Counted from the stretch's first letter, positions 23,452 to 36,454 are shown. The stretch is DNA of 64,000 nucleotides from Dactylis glomerata (GCA_007115705.1 QXEO01000336.1:59500-123499); one strand, 5' to 3'. The notes: generated by a model not told the origin, from the letters alone. Numbers and translations are program-made.

Positions 23452-24340
23452 TGAGTTGATGTACTAAATATTATCTTATGTTATCTCTATGTTGTTTATG
23501 ATCTTGCATGCTCTCCGTTGTTAGTAGCTATCTTGGCCGAGTAGTTGCTAGTGACTCCAAGAGGGGGTATTTATGCTCGATAGTGGATTCATGCCTCTAT
23601 TTAATCTGGGAGAGTGACAGAAACCTCTAAGGTTGTAGATGTGATGTTGCCATTAGGGAGAAAACAACATTCATATGCTCAAGGGTATATGCTTTATTTA
23701 CATTACACACTTTGCTTAATGCAGTTATCTGTTGTTCACAACTTAATACTTGTGGAGTTTTCGGATTGATTTGCCACAAGTAGATTATTAGTCATAGATA
23801 CAGTTGGATGACAGTCTATGTATCTTGTTGTAATGCCCAGAGTAAATCTCATAGTGATTCTCTCGACATATGCACGTTGTCTTTATTCTATCAATTGCCC
23901 AACTGTAATTTGTTTACTCAGCATGTGTTATTTTATCTTATGGAGAGACACCACTAGTGAACTATGGACCCCGGTCCTATTTCCTTTATATTACTCGCAC
24001 TATTTACTTTACTCGCATACTATTATCACTTTCCACTCGATACGCTCATACAGTTTATTTCACGCAAACCAGTGAGATTGACAACCTCATCATAAGTTGG
24101 TAGCAAAGTATTTGGTTGTGTTGTGTGCAGGTTCCATGTTGCCGCTCGCAAAGCAAAGCTTGGACGAGGCGCCTTATAAATTGTCCGGAGCTGTCGCGAA
24201 GCTAGCGGGCATCACCTTCTGGAGTTTGGCTTTTTCCTGGATACGATTAAAACTTGGTTTCTTAGTGAGGGAAAACTCGCTGCTGTACTCATCAAACCTT
24301 CCTCTTGGGGTTCCCAGCTGGACAGTGATTTACACTATCA
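23452..24340 (+). mobile_element. A0 3' LTR, second part
   Basis: Resumes the LTR broken at 1351 and follows the Athila LTR pattern seen in reverse at 42000-42960. It is judged to end at CACTATCA (24340), because the solo LTR 39601-41208 ends a similar distance after its GGGGTTCCCA and also terminates in ATCA. Total LTR length is about 1.6 kb, in line with the other copies. The last 25 bases differ from those copies, so the exact end carries some uncertainty. Confidence 0.75.
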
Positions 24341-24860
24341 CACACCGCCACAGCAGGAGGAACAAAATAATTAAAACAAGAAATTAAAACAGATGAAAAA
24401 CTAGACATGGAAGAAAAATCCTAAATGGAACAAATATTTACGCATGAAAAAACTTTAAGCAGAACATGAGTTAGAACTAAATGAAACATAATTTGAAGAC
24501 CCATGAACAACGCTGCAACTTTAACCATTATAATCTAAAAAATTAAATATAATAAATAAAGAAGCATAAAAATATAAAAACAAAAGAAATCAAGAAAAAA
24601 GAAAAATGGAAAACAATTAAAGCATGAAAGAAGAGAATGGAAAAAAAATCTTGCTTAAAAAGAACCATAAGAAATAATTTAAGAAAGAAAAAATCAGAAA
24701 TAACGAAGGAAACTAGAAAAGGAAAAAAAAATGAACTGACTGCTCGCACTAGAGATCGAACGAAGGAATTTCTGAAAACTAAAAAAACAAATGAAGAAAC
24801 ATGGAAGCGGTATTCCCTAGTACTAGCGATCGAACGGAACCTAAGTTTAATGAGCTTAGC
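24341..24860. other. A-rich stretch without genes
   Basis: Purine-rich, low-complexity DNA (many AAAA and GAAA runs). The lysine-rich open frames here reflect composition. Nothing recognisable was seen. Confidence 0.5.
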
Positions 24861-24979
24861 CCATATGCTGCACCCTTAAGCGAAACGGTACTCGGTAGCG
24901 TACGTGCGCTGCCGAGTCGTTTCCCCTATTTTGGTTTGATAGCTAAAAAACGGTTCCACCTATGTTGTGCTGGCCTAAC

Positions 24980-25075
24980 TTTCGTCGGACCCTCTTGGGC
25001 CGGCCCAGCTATAAAAGATCTGGCGTGAGTGCGTGACCCTCTTGGCCGGCCGAGTTGGCAAAGATCTGGGGTCCT
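24980..25075 (+). repeat. Imperfect tandem duplication of a promoter-like segment
   Basis: GACCCTCTTGG-GCCGGCC-AAAGATCTGG occurs twice (about 24988-25023 and 25035-25069). The first copy contains TATAAAAG (25010-25017); the second has TTGGCAAAG at that place and so lost or never had the TATA motif. Confidence 0.6.
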
Positions 25076-25274
25076 CGTGTCCTCCACCCTGGTCGATACC
25101 GACACAAGACCGCACACCCCTCCTAAGAGTATGCGATGCGATGGGCCAGGCCCAGTTTCTTCTTCTCTCTTCTTCTTCCTCGAGACTCCAGAGCTGCCGC
25201 CACCGCTGACCGCCACCGCCAGCGAACTCCTCCTTCTCCGTCTCCAGCGCCGGTTCCTTCGATTCTCCCCTCTT

Positions 25275-25299
25275 ATGGCAGCCTCCATCTCAGTCGTCG
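25275..25299 (+). other. Possible first coding exon of an unknown gene
   Basis: ATG at 25275 opens MAASISVV and runs into G/GTGAGC, a good donor context. It lies about 260 bp downstream of a TATAAAAG box, after a CT-rich leader-like stretch (25160-25270). No downstream exon could be identified. It may be a captured or truncated 5' gene end. A 30-bp block, GAACTCCTCCTTCTCCGTCT and on, occurs at about 25225 and again at about 25451, which argues for local rearrangement. Confidence 0.25.
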
Positions 25300-25329
25300 G
25301 TGAGCCCCACCCCCAACCCTAAGATCCCA

Positions 25330-28110
25330 GCACCCCCCACCCTAAGTTCCAGAGCTTGCTCCGCCGCCTCCACCGTGGCCAGCCGTGGCGTCGGTGGCTT
25401 GTGGCGCCGCTAACTCGCCGGCGCCGCCCCTCGCCCTGTTCTTCGCCGGCGAACTCCTCCTTCTCCGTCTCCGACGCCCTCTAACTGCTTTGAAATTTGT
25501 GCTAACGGGCCGGCCAAAAGGGTGTGCGGAACGGCGTAGCCTAGGAATCGCCAAAGATCTGTCGTGTCACGCGGAAGCGAAAAAACAAGTTGACCCTCGC
25601 CCGTGGACGACTCGAAACCTGACGCCCGGGTTCATGCATGATTCTGCCTCACGGCCATAAGAGTCCAACAGGTGCACGCACTGGAGATAACTAGCTAGCT
25701 TTGTGTTGTTAGGAACCGTAATCAGATCGTACTATTTAAACCAATTGCTATCAATGCAATCAGCAAGACGTGAAAAAATATTCTGACTTGCCCTTCATAG
25801 CGAGCAAGCAATCACTGAGCAAGTCTATAGCTTGTCAGAGCAGTTGGACAGGTTCAGGTATGATGTGCGACAAAATAATGCTTTTTTCAATAAGGAGGAT
25901 ATATTAATATCGTGAAGATACCAATTACATCCAGTATTCGTAACAACGCAATGCTATAATGACATTACGGATGCACATAGCCAAAAAAATAAGAAAAATT
26001 ATAGAAAAAAAAAGTACCGCTACAATTAACTATTTCTTGTAGCAGCAGGAGACAGTGTGCAAGCGCCGTCCGATCATAGATCATAAGTTTTCACCCTGGA
26101 GAAAGTCCTCACACATAAAACAATACCTTCAAAACAAACAACTGCATGCATGCTCATCGGCGGAGTTCGAGGATAAAAAATCCGTGGCGCGCAGAGCGGC
26201 AATAGGGGCAAGATTGCACTTGTGTGGGGACGATGCAGGTTCTGTAATGGCCAAGAAGATGGCGGCGATGCCAGTCGGGAAGTCAACAGATAATTGAGTT
26301 GGAGAAGTCGGCCGCGACGCTAAACCATAAGAGAGGATGCGAAAACCATGAAAAGAGGAGAAATCGAATAGGCGGTTTTATAGATACCAACGGGAGAAGA
26401 TGGGATAGAGGATAACTGCTGAATTTGGCGGAACTTGTGGATGACTCGGATGATATTTGAGGAATAATTTAGTGCACACAATGCATGAATCGCAGAACGG
26501 GTTAGTCTGTTGGATCCTTCATTGCATGGTGAACAAATTTTGTATGTATCGCTTCCAACAAGTGTTAGCGAAAAATGGCTGAAGTGGTGTTGGATTGACA
26601 TTGCTTTACTGCGCTAGACAGAAAGCTTCTTCTGAAAAAGGAAAGATGGAGAAGGTGGATATATGGTTCTAAGGCTAGGTTTTCTTTCTCTTTTCTTTTT
26701 AAATGAACATATCATGTATTTGAATTATTAAAATGTTCAAAATTCAACAAAAATTCTTGAAAATATTCATAAGATTCGTGGTTCAATGCCACACCATTAA
26801 AATATTCCTAGCAAGTTTTTAGCATAACTTTTATTCTCTAAAGCTAAAAGCAAGAAATTTTATGTTGCCTTGATTTTTCATCCAAAAATTAATCTTTCAT
26901 TCTCCCATTCCAACGGAAAAGCGTGATTCCAATATGAGTTAAATGTTTATAGCATGTTCTACATCATATCAAGTTGCATGTTAGACAATAATTTGGTATG
27001 CGACGTGAAGAGAACTTGCAAAACGTTAGGTGATCGTCATTGGGAGAAATTATATGTAAGGCGATAATTGTTGAAGCATAGATATATAAGCTGTATGTCA
27101 TGCATATACCCATGAACTTTAAATGTTTCTATCAATTATATCTATATTTGAGTCTCAGTTGATTGGCAGTGGCAAAGCACGGGTATTTAGCTAGTATACC
27201 TTAATGAAAATACCAAGTTCACTTCCAACATCTAGCGGTCTTCCAGGAGTGATTGAAGCATGTGCATTTATTGACAAGGGATGAATGTACCCAAAAGTCG
27301 CAACCAAAGATAATTAATCAGGTATTCATGTGAGTTTAATTTGATGCATAAATAAAAAATTATTTGTTTCAGTGGTCGTATCTGTGAAAATAATATACAT
27401 ATCTGGGATTAAAATGAGAGAAAACATGTCTAAGGTGAATGTGGCCCAAATTGACGACACATACATGTGTATGAAAAAACAAACAACGAGCAACAATATT
27501 AATCTGTAAGACAATTTATTCAATGTTATACAGATTTTTTTTTGGATTTTAGATAGTGTTCCTATTACCATTTCCTATCAAGAAAATACGGAGAAGCACC
27601 ATATTAAGTTTACCAAAATTAACCTGCCAAGTACCTTTGACTGGTTTTTAATATCAAATAGTCAATGTTTTATACTGATTTCTTTTACTTCACCGTAACC
27701 CATGTCGTCTATTTATAAATACGTACACCCATCAATATTTGTATTACAATTTAATACACTCGTGTATATCTAATAGTACATATTAGTAATATTTTGTGTC
27801 AAAATTATAAAATTGAGAGTCATATAGTTCTAATCTTTACTGATAGAAATACATTCTCATTACAAGTTATGTTATTATTGTATTTTTTGCAAATAAATTT
27901 GTGATTATTGATTTAGTTATGTTATTTAAGGAAAAAATCTTACTCTACATTTACCCTAAATCTTGTCAACCGAAGGTATGACATTGCTCCACGAATTAAT
28001 CAATGTCTTTTGGGTGTATTGTAGATCATTTATATGTCTCATAGTCCATAATATTGTTAAATATCTATGTAGCTGCGTTGAATGTCGCATAGGGCCTAAA
28101 TCTAACAGTC
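25330..28110. other. No gene recognised; repeat debris
   Basis: A GC-rich remnant (to 25660) is followed by AT-rich DNA. Around 25880-26030 the sequence (AGGAGGATATATTAATATCGTGAAGATACC) recalls a widespread Triticeae repeat that I think is LINE-derived, but I could not confirm it. A small frame at 26055-26297 has no recognisable domain. The rest, to 28110, is AT-rich and shows nothing I can name apart from the Helitron-like end at about 27165-27194. Confidence 0.35.
27165..27194 (+). other. Possible Helitron 3' end
   Basis: GGCAGTGGCAAAGCACGGGTATTTAG then CTAGT: a G/C-rich stretch ending in CTAG followed by T, resembling 3' termini of grass Helitrons. The hairpin is weak and the 5' end was not found. 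Confidence 0.3.
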
Positions 28111-28119
28111 ACGGTCATT

Positions 28120-28290
28120 GACCCATGTGTTAAAATCATATGTGTCTAACATATGTGAGTATTTAGTAGCATGTTGTAATGTTGTTCGTTTTATATTTTC
28201 TTGATGCAAATAATTTAAAGGGCATACTTCCTATACTCAAAAGGTGTACTTGGTCTGTCTAGTGAGGGCCCCAAAATTTTGGTATCTTGT
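28120..28290 (+). repeat. Left copy of a diverged direct repeat
   Basis: Aligns at roughly 75-80% with 36455-36620, sharing TATTTAGTAGCATGTTGTAATG, TTCCTATACTCAAA and ACTTGGT in the same order. The copies are about 8.3 kb apart, in the same orientation. Confidence 0.6.
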
Positions 28291-28373
28291 ATAGAGAAAA
28301 TTTCCTTATTTGAGACATTGTATAAAAACGTGGTTCCTTATGTGATACTTGACAAAACAAAATCCCCCCACAG

Positions 28374-28570
28374 GCTGCCTCCAGGCTTCGTTCGCGCCAA
28401 GCTCTGCTCTCCCATTGCCGCCGCCACAGACTAACTAAATGGCTTGCCGGTATCTGGGGGCATCAACTACGTGTATGGCGGCAACAACATCGGGCTCATG
28501 GGGCTCATCTCCAAGGTCGTCTACCTCTACGACGTGCGGCAGGCGGCAGGTACGTTATCGGGTAAGCAGG
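28374..28570 (+). other. Possible exon fragment, not identified
   Basis: A GC-rich block in AT-rich surroundings. One frame reads GGINYVYGGNNIGLMGLISK and continues VVYLYDVRQAAG, which looks protein-like, with a GT at the end of the block. I do not recognise the protein. It may be a captured exon. Confidence 0.3.
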
Positions 28571-28690
28571 TATTCATTTTTTTTATTTCTTAATTTGGAG
28601 ATTCATAACAATCAAGTACTAGTACCAAATTAGTATGAAGGTATTAACAAAATTGCCATAGATTCGCATTACCAAGCCTGGTTTCAGGTA

Positions 28691-28924
28691 CTCCACACCT
28701 TAGGTTTAGTCAAAGTGAAGTTTTGCAATGTTTGACCAACTTTATATAATAAAATATTAATATTTACAATTTCAATATATATTGTAAAAGTTTATTGCAT
28801 TATAGTTATAATAAAATTGATTTGATTTTCTAGTTCGTGGTAATTTTACTATATTTTTGGTCAAACTTTATGAGATTTGACTTTAACTAAACATTATATA
28901 CAGAGTAATAAGGAATGTAGGGAG
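28691..28924. mobile_element. Stowaway-like MITE, degenerate
   Basis: About 234 bp flanked by TA (28689-28690, 28925-28926). The ends CTCCACACC and, inverted, CTCCCTACATTCC are followed on both sides by matching inner inverted sequence containing TTTAGTCAAAG and TTTGACCAA. The AT-rich centre and TA target fit Tc1/mariner-derived MITEs of grasses. Confidence 0.65.
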
Positions 28925-28959
28925 TATGTGTGTAATCTAGAAGAAACATTCTCGAGGAA

Positions 28960-29860
28960 ATCCTGGCCTATCCACGCACTGTCAATCCTGGCCGTCCGTT
29001 CTGATGACGTGGTCGCGCGTGCGCCGTTCGTTTTCCCGATCGTGCGATCCTGGCCGTCCGATCAGGCTCGGGTCGCTGTTCACGTGGTCCGCACCGTCCG
29101 TTTCCTGGAGGGTGTTCTGAGAGTCCTCTGATCCTACCGCTTCCACTGATTTGTGGGCCTGCTTCGACCGGGACCCCGGTTGTCGGGGACTTAGGGTACG
29201 TGGCGTTCCCGTGCAGGTGGGACGGCCAGGGTGTTGCGGTGGTTCCGCCCGTGGTTCTGCTTCCCCGCAGAGGGCAAAATAGACTTTTCACATCATTACT
29301 TGTCCTTCCTCTCCGGTCTCGTACGCGCGTGGCGACCGCCGAGGCGACGCCGTACGGGATGCAACATCGCCTTCGTGGGAGAGCTGCCCCTCGCCCGGGT
29401 ACACGCGCTACAGCGATGGCTCCACCGTGGGTAGCGAGGCCTGTATAGGCGTCTCTCTCCGCACACCCAAACCCTAGCCTCTTCCGTTCCCCATCCTCTC
29501 TTCCCCTCGTCTCTCCCATGATGTGGCGGCGGATGGCTCCAGATATTTAGGGTTTGCGGCGGGGCGAGAAGAGGCTCGAGGTGGAGGCCAGCGATGGAGC
29601 CCTTCCGAGCGACAGCGGCGACACATCTCGCCTCGTGTGGCGGTGGAGGATGAGGAAGTAAGGGGACTGCGTTCCCTGATGCAGTTCCGCCCCAAATGGC
29701 GCCTCACGTCCTTGAGTGCGGCTAGCACAGTGCTAAAAGGAGGACGCCAAAGGGAACCGAGCTTGCGATGGAGCCGCCGCAGCGGAGGTCGATTCCTTCA
29801 CCAGGTGTGTCCCTCTCCCTCTCCCTCTCCCTCTCCCTCTCCCTCTCCCTCTCTCTCACC
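28960..29860 (+). other. GC-rich, promoter-like segment with telo-box and CTCCCT microsatellite
   Basis: An abrupt GC-rich island. ATCCTGGCCGTCCG occurs twice (about 28987 and 29048). An AAACCCTA telo-box lies at about 29469-29476 after a possible TATA-like GTATAG. Such boxes are common in promoters of plant ribosomal and other housekeeping genes. A CTCCCT hexanucleotide repeat lies at about 29809-29858. No coding exon could be named. The long minus-strand frame across 28968-29519 is of low complexity and is not supported as a gene. Confidence 0.35.
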
Positions 29861-32800
29861 GCTTGGCCTGGATGCAGGCTTTAGGTCGTTGGCCTGCTGG
29901 CCAGGGTGCTTGTGAAGCCACCCCACCAGGTCATGGTCACCACCGCATCTCAATTTCTCTCCACCCAATCCGGTGGCAAGGGGGCTCGGATCTGCAGGTT
30001 TAATCCTTTCCCATTCATGTTTATGTGGTTGGTATTCATGGTTTCTTCAGAAAAAAGTTTTTGTTGCAATGCTAGATTTGTTAGGTAAGATTCAGTGTTG
30101 TTTGTGGGATTCCATTGGTGAGATGGGCATGTCCTTTGTCTTCTCTTGCAGGTTTGTTGTGTTGCTAGGTACCCACCTTTTTGTTTGTGGGTTTCATTGG
30201 TGAGATGGCCATGCCCTTTGTCTGATCTGTCAAGGTCATGGAAATATGGTATGCTTCCAAAGACATAGGCTTTCTTCTAGATGTTTTCTACTGTGCTTAT
30301 CTGGTTAAGACAAATGCACTCTGCTAGCTTTCTTTTGTTTTCTGTGGATCTGAAATAAGAGGATATTGGTTGATCTGAAATAAGAGGCTATTAGTTGTAA
30401 TTTGGTGCTAAGATTGAATAATATGGGTCAGATTACCTAAGCTAATAACTAATTTACTGCAGATACTGATCTACTTGTTGCAAGGTTGTCATTTCTATCT
30501 ATTTATTTTGGTTCAGTTCTGCTTTGGGAGAAGGAGAAGAAGTTTTGCAGAAGATTGGCCCCAAATATAGCAGGTAATGGCTAGATGATTTTCAGATCTA
30601 AACCATAGTGATTTTTTCAGAAGATTGAGGATATAGCAGGTAATGTCTGCACCAACATGGCTGCTATGGAGGGGAGAAAGGCGTTCGAATGTGGGAGATA
30701 AACGAGAGAAGTTGCTGGTTTAAAGGCGCCTCAGCTGCCGGTCGTGGAGACGGTGAGCCCCTCTTCCCACCCCATAAGCTTTGTGACCTTGAGCCGCTGA
30801 AGCTTTGCAGGTGCCACAAACAATTGGTCTAGCCGTGTGGTTCCATGAAAAGTTATAGCTTGATATGCCTCTCATTCTTATTCCCTTTTCTCCACTCAGA
30901 TGAACTTTTAAACCAGTAATTGCTGCTTATGATTTGACCATGTTTCTCTTTGCAGTACTGTTTGGAAGATGATAGTAACCTTGAGCTAAATTGTGTTTCG
31001 TAGCACAATCCATATCTCAGGTTCTGACATCTTCTTGAGATCATTTTTCTATTATATATAAATGAATTCAACTCTTTCTCAGTTTGTATGTATTTTGATT
31101 TGCTGAGATATTTTATACAGACTTGTACCTATTTATTTGTGAGAAGGAGATCAATTTTCTTCTATCAAACTAGGAGGTCTATATTCTTAAACCTTCTGTG
31201 ATGTAGTATATTATATTTCAAAGCTACAAACTGAATGTGAATTTCCCTTAACAAATAAAATGGAATAGAAAACAAGTATTTTTATATACAGACTGAAAGC
31301 TTTCGTTCCTACAAATTGTCCACAATCGACCACCTCACACTATCATGCTAGAGTGAAAACTAATTTTGAACCTACAAAGGTTGTCCCCTTTGGTTATTTG
31401 AACAAATGACACATATAGATACGTACTATGTGCTACCTTTTATGGGTGTAACCGTTAGCTAATTGAACACTTGCAGGCATGGTAATGTGGCTGGGAAGCG
31501 GGTCCAACTGTGTATATTTTCAAACAACGACAACAACTAGAACCTGAAGCATGGTTACCACTGTAATGACGCTAGGCAGTTTGTGAGTCTGAAGTATGAA
31601 TATCGAGGCAGTGAACAATATTCAAGGTACATCCTTTGAGCTATTTTACTTTGGTAGTGGGTTTTTCCTTTCAGTTGTGTATGTTCATACTGACTAGAAG
31701 TTCTACTTTTGTGCCACACTGCCACAACATGTTTCTTTCTCAATAGTATTGTCTGAAAATCGGAGACCATGGTTTACTTCCAGCGTAGTTATATGGTGGT
31801 GTCTTGGAAAGTCTCTATCGTTTTCATCAAATCCTACGACCCACTCAGATAAGTCTTAAGCTAAATATTGGTTAGATCTCAACTCTGTCGTTTTCATCAA
31901 AGCCTACTATCCTTGCACTCTGAAGATCTCATTCTTCTCTAAACTTCAAAACCTTGGTCCACTTGTATATATGAAATATTTCTGCAGATATGTGTAACTG
32001 CAAGGTAAGGTGACATGATTACTGCCATGGTAGGCGCCACCCATCTTTAAGTGTCCAATTTTATTTTTACTTGAAAACCTAAACTCTTATCTAATGGCTT
32101 TGATTTTTATTTCGTTGTCACTAGCTTTTCACACATTCTACATGAAAATCTTGCATCCTAACTCTACTGCTATATAAATCATACAGAGGGTCTAATAGTC
32201 TTGAAATTGCCTCGATTTCTCACATGTTAAGATAGCTTGACATTTTTCTTTTGCAGATCTGTCCTCTATAGTCTGCCCTGCTGGTGATGGATTTTCTTAA
32301 GATGCTGGTGAACAGGGATATATCTGACGCACCATTATCTGGTATTGATCTCTTAAGAATGGTACGTTTTCATATATTATTTTAGCTTCATTTTTTTCAA
32401 AACATTTACTCATAACCAGTTGTCTGTCGTTGACGGGCGAGGGACATAAGCTGTTTTGATACGCACTGAATGGCAATTTCGTTAGGATCTACTAGATTTT
32501 CGTTGAAAAGATCACATTTTCCTGGGAATGGGGTTCGTGGACCAAAAATAATTTTGGACCATCGAGCTGTCAGTTTTTCCTTGAGAGTCAAAGTATCTTC
32601 CAGAATAGGACTAACTATGATATTTTGTAGAATAGCTTGGTGAAATATATTAGATTCCAGGGCATTACTTAGATATGTTCTGCACTCAGTATCTTTATAC
32701 ATGTCAAGACCTTTGTTCATAGCACACGATTTGGCTGTAACATGACCCACAAGTGCGTAGTGCACGCTGTCCAAAAAAGGATATCATATTAGTCAGAGTG

Positions 32801-35800
32801 GTTATTTTTGATAGTTGTACAGTTTATTTCAACTGAAGCGGTAATTGAACTCAACGATATAATTGTGCAGCTAGATGAAAAAACTGTATCTCGGATGGCT
32901 GCTTCTGACGAGTCACCTCAGTTCCTCTTTATTGTGCTAATTTGCTCTGTCTTCAATTGAAAGCACATACTACACTATTTATTTTTCTGAACTGTTCATA
33001 TCATATCTGAAAATTGTGTGTAAAATTGATGTGTAGCAATCTGCTGAAAAAATCAGGAGCAACTCTTGGAAGGCTTACTATAAAAACTATTACCTCCGTT
33101 CACCTTTGGTTGCTATCTTTACCATTAAAAAGACTGATATATGCGGCATCGGTTGACATGTTAGTATATTTTATTGAAGATTGATCCCAGCTATGGAGTA
33201 CATTCGAAGGAGTTCGAGGAAGTCAAGTTGTGGTGACTGTTGTAACTAACTTTTTCCAACAAAGCTCAGGTAATAAGAGAGTACGTTTATAATGGAATGA
33301 GATTTCTTGACAGATAGAAACTTGTTATCATAGAGGCTGCCAGTTATATACTAGCTTTGCATCACTGGTTTTGCATAGCATGTTCCTGTTGTGTGGGGTT
33401 CGAGGAGAAGAGACAAATCTGTAGACATCTTTGTATTTTCCCCAAATTTAGGTAATTCCAACGAATCTTGATCAATAACAAATGGAGTATTGCTTAAGTG
33501 TTTTTCAATACTTACTGTACCTTCATATGTTCAAATGAGTTTGTTGTAGTCCTTTTGTAGAGACATGCACAACTCTTCATATACTATGCTATTTTCGCAT
33601 CACACAGCATTTGAACAATTTTTTTAAGTAGGTTGCTTTCAGAAAGTGGTCAAGAATCTTTGTTAGTACAAAATTTATGCGGTGTGACCTTATCCCGACG
33701 CAGTTAGCTTCTTTAGATAAATCATGTTTGTCAGCAAGCCAGGCTTCCTATCTTTTTTGATTTTCCACTTAGGCCGGCTACTATGTTATTTAGCTTCACT
33801 ACACGTTTGGAAATATTTTAGATAATTTATAACAGGCTTATAGCTGCAAATACTTGAGGGTTCAGAAGAACCGCATTCTCTTGTGGATGAACACCATCAA
33901 GGCCACACCAAACTACCAAAGGCAATTCTGCTAAATTGGGAGGTATTGACTCTGAACTGTGATATTGTTTATGAACTGGTACTATCTTGGCTCATAATAA
34001 TTTGAGATCTGTAAATTTGATATCTTAGTATTTAAGTCAAGTAGAATTGAATAAGTAGCTTTATTACTTTTGCTTGTGAACTGTGATATTGTGTAACTAT
34101 TTTTTACCATGTCCATGTCCTGTGTGTCATGAATTTTTTCCAATTTGGCAATTTTCTACATAACACCTCATTCTTCCCAAACATATTTGCACCTGACAAT
34201 GCCATTATTTCCATATAGGATATGATTGCTCCAACTGCATTATCGAAGAGACTTTGGGACATGCTCGTAATGCTGCTTGTTTTCTGGTTGCTGGTGTTGC
34301 CCCTCACAATTGCGACAGGTGAGAACTGTAATCTCTAAGAGACATCTTCAAAAATTTCAGATTACACTTTCATTTTAGCCATTTCTAGACTTGTCATTTT
34401 AAGGTAGAAGAAAACTACTGCGTCTTGTGTCCCTGGTGGTGGTCGTTCTAGATATATACCATGGGAAAACACTTCGGCCGAGTTCCGAAAGAGCCTCTGA
34501 ATATTTTTCCGCTTGGCAAAACTTCAATTTACGATAGTGGCACTCTGCTGAAAAGCATTGATCGTTAGAAAAAGAATTGGTATTAGTTTATCTCACATTT
34601 TGTGCTTGATCCCACCATTTTAGTATTGAGAAATCTTGTATGTCCCTATTTCAGATTGTGCAAGCCATGCATTACTTAGAAGAAATTGTGTAGACCATTT
34701 GTTTGCTCAGTTTCACGTCCTCAAGAGCCTGCTCAGCTACGTACCAGAGCGGCATGCCGTCTGTCTGCGCTCGTGCATAGGCTTCTGACTATCAGATAAT
34801 GTCATCAACTTTATATTTTGACAATTTATTTTTCTATAGAAGTAGCATAAAACTTTATTGTCTTTGTAAAGTACCGGAAGAAAACAAATAGCTCAGCATA
34901 GTTGATTCTCCAAATAAAACAAGCAGCCGACAGATCTATTAAAAAAGTATACGACTTCAGTTTCTTTTATGAAGAGGATCTTTAAGAGGACCTCTGCCTA
35001 ACCCAAATGGCGTTATCACATTTGTGTTTGTAAATTCAAAATGTCCCTTTCTTATATATTTCTGGTACATATGCGTTAGCGATAGGGCTTTGCACTTCAG
35101 TTTTTCTCATTTTAATGTGAATATCTAGCGGCCATCTTTCAATGTCATTATATATGTTCTGAACTTTTTCTCTGAATGTGCCTGAAAGTATTCATACATC
35201 GATTCAGATCGACATTCACAAGATACATGAGTATTTATCTATCCAGATCATTCATATTTGTTAGTATCTTCACTGTTTGCATCAAATAATCAGCCCATGT
35301 GTCTTGTGAATTTCGAAATCAGTTTATCTTTCTCTTTATCTAAGTTAAGGCAATTTACAAATTTCAGGTTAGCTTTCCTGAAGTTGTCAAGACCCAAGAG
35401 TCATATTATTTCGCTCCCAATGTATTATACACACGCTTATGTGTCAGAGTTCGATGTGTTGTCAGACGAGTGGTAACTTATGTACCGCTGAGTATATCAT
35501 CACCATTAAACTGAAATTTCTAATTATTGATGTGAAGTTTGAGTCGGTTATCTCTACGCAACATCTAAAAGAGACTATTCTTACCCTTAATAGTGATTTA
35601 ATTATGGAACAATTGATGCAGATATGAAAGATCACACTTATTTTGAGTCAGGGCAATGGCAAAATATATTTGGCAGAGCAAAGGACCGTCTAAGAAAGTT
35701 GCTTCAGAACATTTGAAAACCTTTTGATTCAAATCATTTAACAGCAATGATTCTTTTTGTATATCAGTAGGTTCTTTAGTATATCAGTATGTAGAAAGCA

Positions 35801-36180
35801 CCACTACTTTGATGGTATCAATATTTGGCCCCTCATATTATGTATTATAAAATGTTTGTAAACCATCTTTTGTCTATGATATTATAAAATTATGCTATTT
35901 TTAACTGTTTCACAACGTTTGCTTATATTTGCTTGCTCGTCGTAGGTGGCAAGCGTGCGGGTGCTACTTATGAATTATATATCAAATGCTATGAGAATGA
36001 AATGTACACTCATGTATTCTTATATTTGTTTTCTTGAAACTATAGCTCATTTTGTATATGCCAGTTCCTTTTATTTTAATCAAGAACTTTTGCAGAATGG
36101 TTTGTGATATGAAAACTATTCCTATACCATCTGACACTACTATTTCATAATATCATGAAACTATATTTTGTTGCTTCATT
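29861..36180. other. Low-copy-looking DNA without a recognisable gene
   Basis: Looks intron-like: T-rich, with scattered short GC-richer blocks next to AG and GT dinucleotides (for example 32275-32360, 33858-33943, 34220-34318). The longest frame is 122 codons on the minus strand (32406-32774), with no domain I recognise. This may be the interior of a Helitron or a decayed gene. Confidence 0.3.
35930..35970 (+). repeat. Degenerate copy of the Helitron-like end
   Basis: TTGCTTGCTCG-CGTAGGTGGCAAGCG matches 36203-36232, about 275 bp upstream of that end. It then diverges before a CTAG could appear. Confidence 0.5.
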
Positions 36181-36202
36181 TTTTTATTAGACTTTTTTAT
36201 AG

Positions 36203-36255
36203 TTGCTTGCTCGCCGTTAGGTGGGCAAGCGCGCTTGCCGCGCCACCCTACCTAG
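36203..36255 (+). mobile_element. Helitron-like 3' terminus
   Basis: A perfect 16-bp palindrome GGCAAGCGCGCTTGCC (36224-36239) is followed after 12 bp by CTAG (36252-36255) and a T. A GC-rich hairpin 10-12 bp before CTRR, with insertion before T, is the diagnostic 3' structure of plant Helitrons. The 5' TC end is not located. If the 28.1-36.2 kb DNA belongs to it, the gene-like pieces there could be captured fragments. Confidence 0.55.
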
Positions 36256-36454
36256 TAGTCTAAGTTGTCTCATCTTGCTGTCTTGTACGGGCATGCAGGG
36301 TCATTCCCAAGACTCATGACACCCGAGGTATGTAGCTCTCCATGTATATTCCCTCTATCCTAAAATAAGATGATATTTAGAGAAGACCCACCCAACCCAA
36401 CCCTAGTTATCGCCACCAATATTCCACGATTCTCGCCGCCTGTGATCACCAACA

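Noticed and set aside
28968..29519. A 183-codon minus-strand frame
   Set aside because: Arg/Gly/Pro-rich translation of a GC-rich island, no domain, antisense to promoter-like sequence.
32406..32774. A 122-codon minus-strand frame
   Set aside because: No recognisable family, no promoter or splice context, and within the length expected by chance in such AT-rich DNA. Mentioned only as an interval note.
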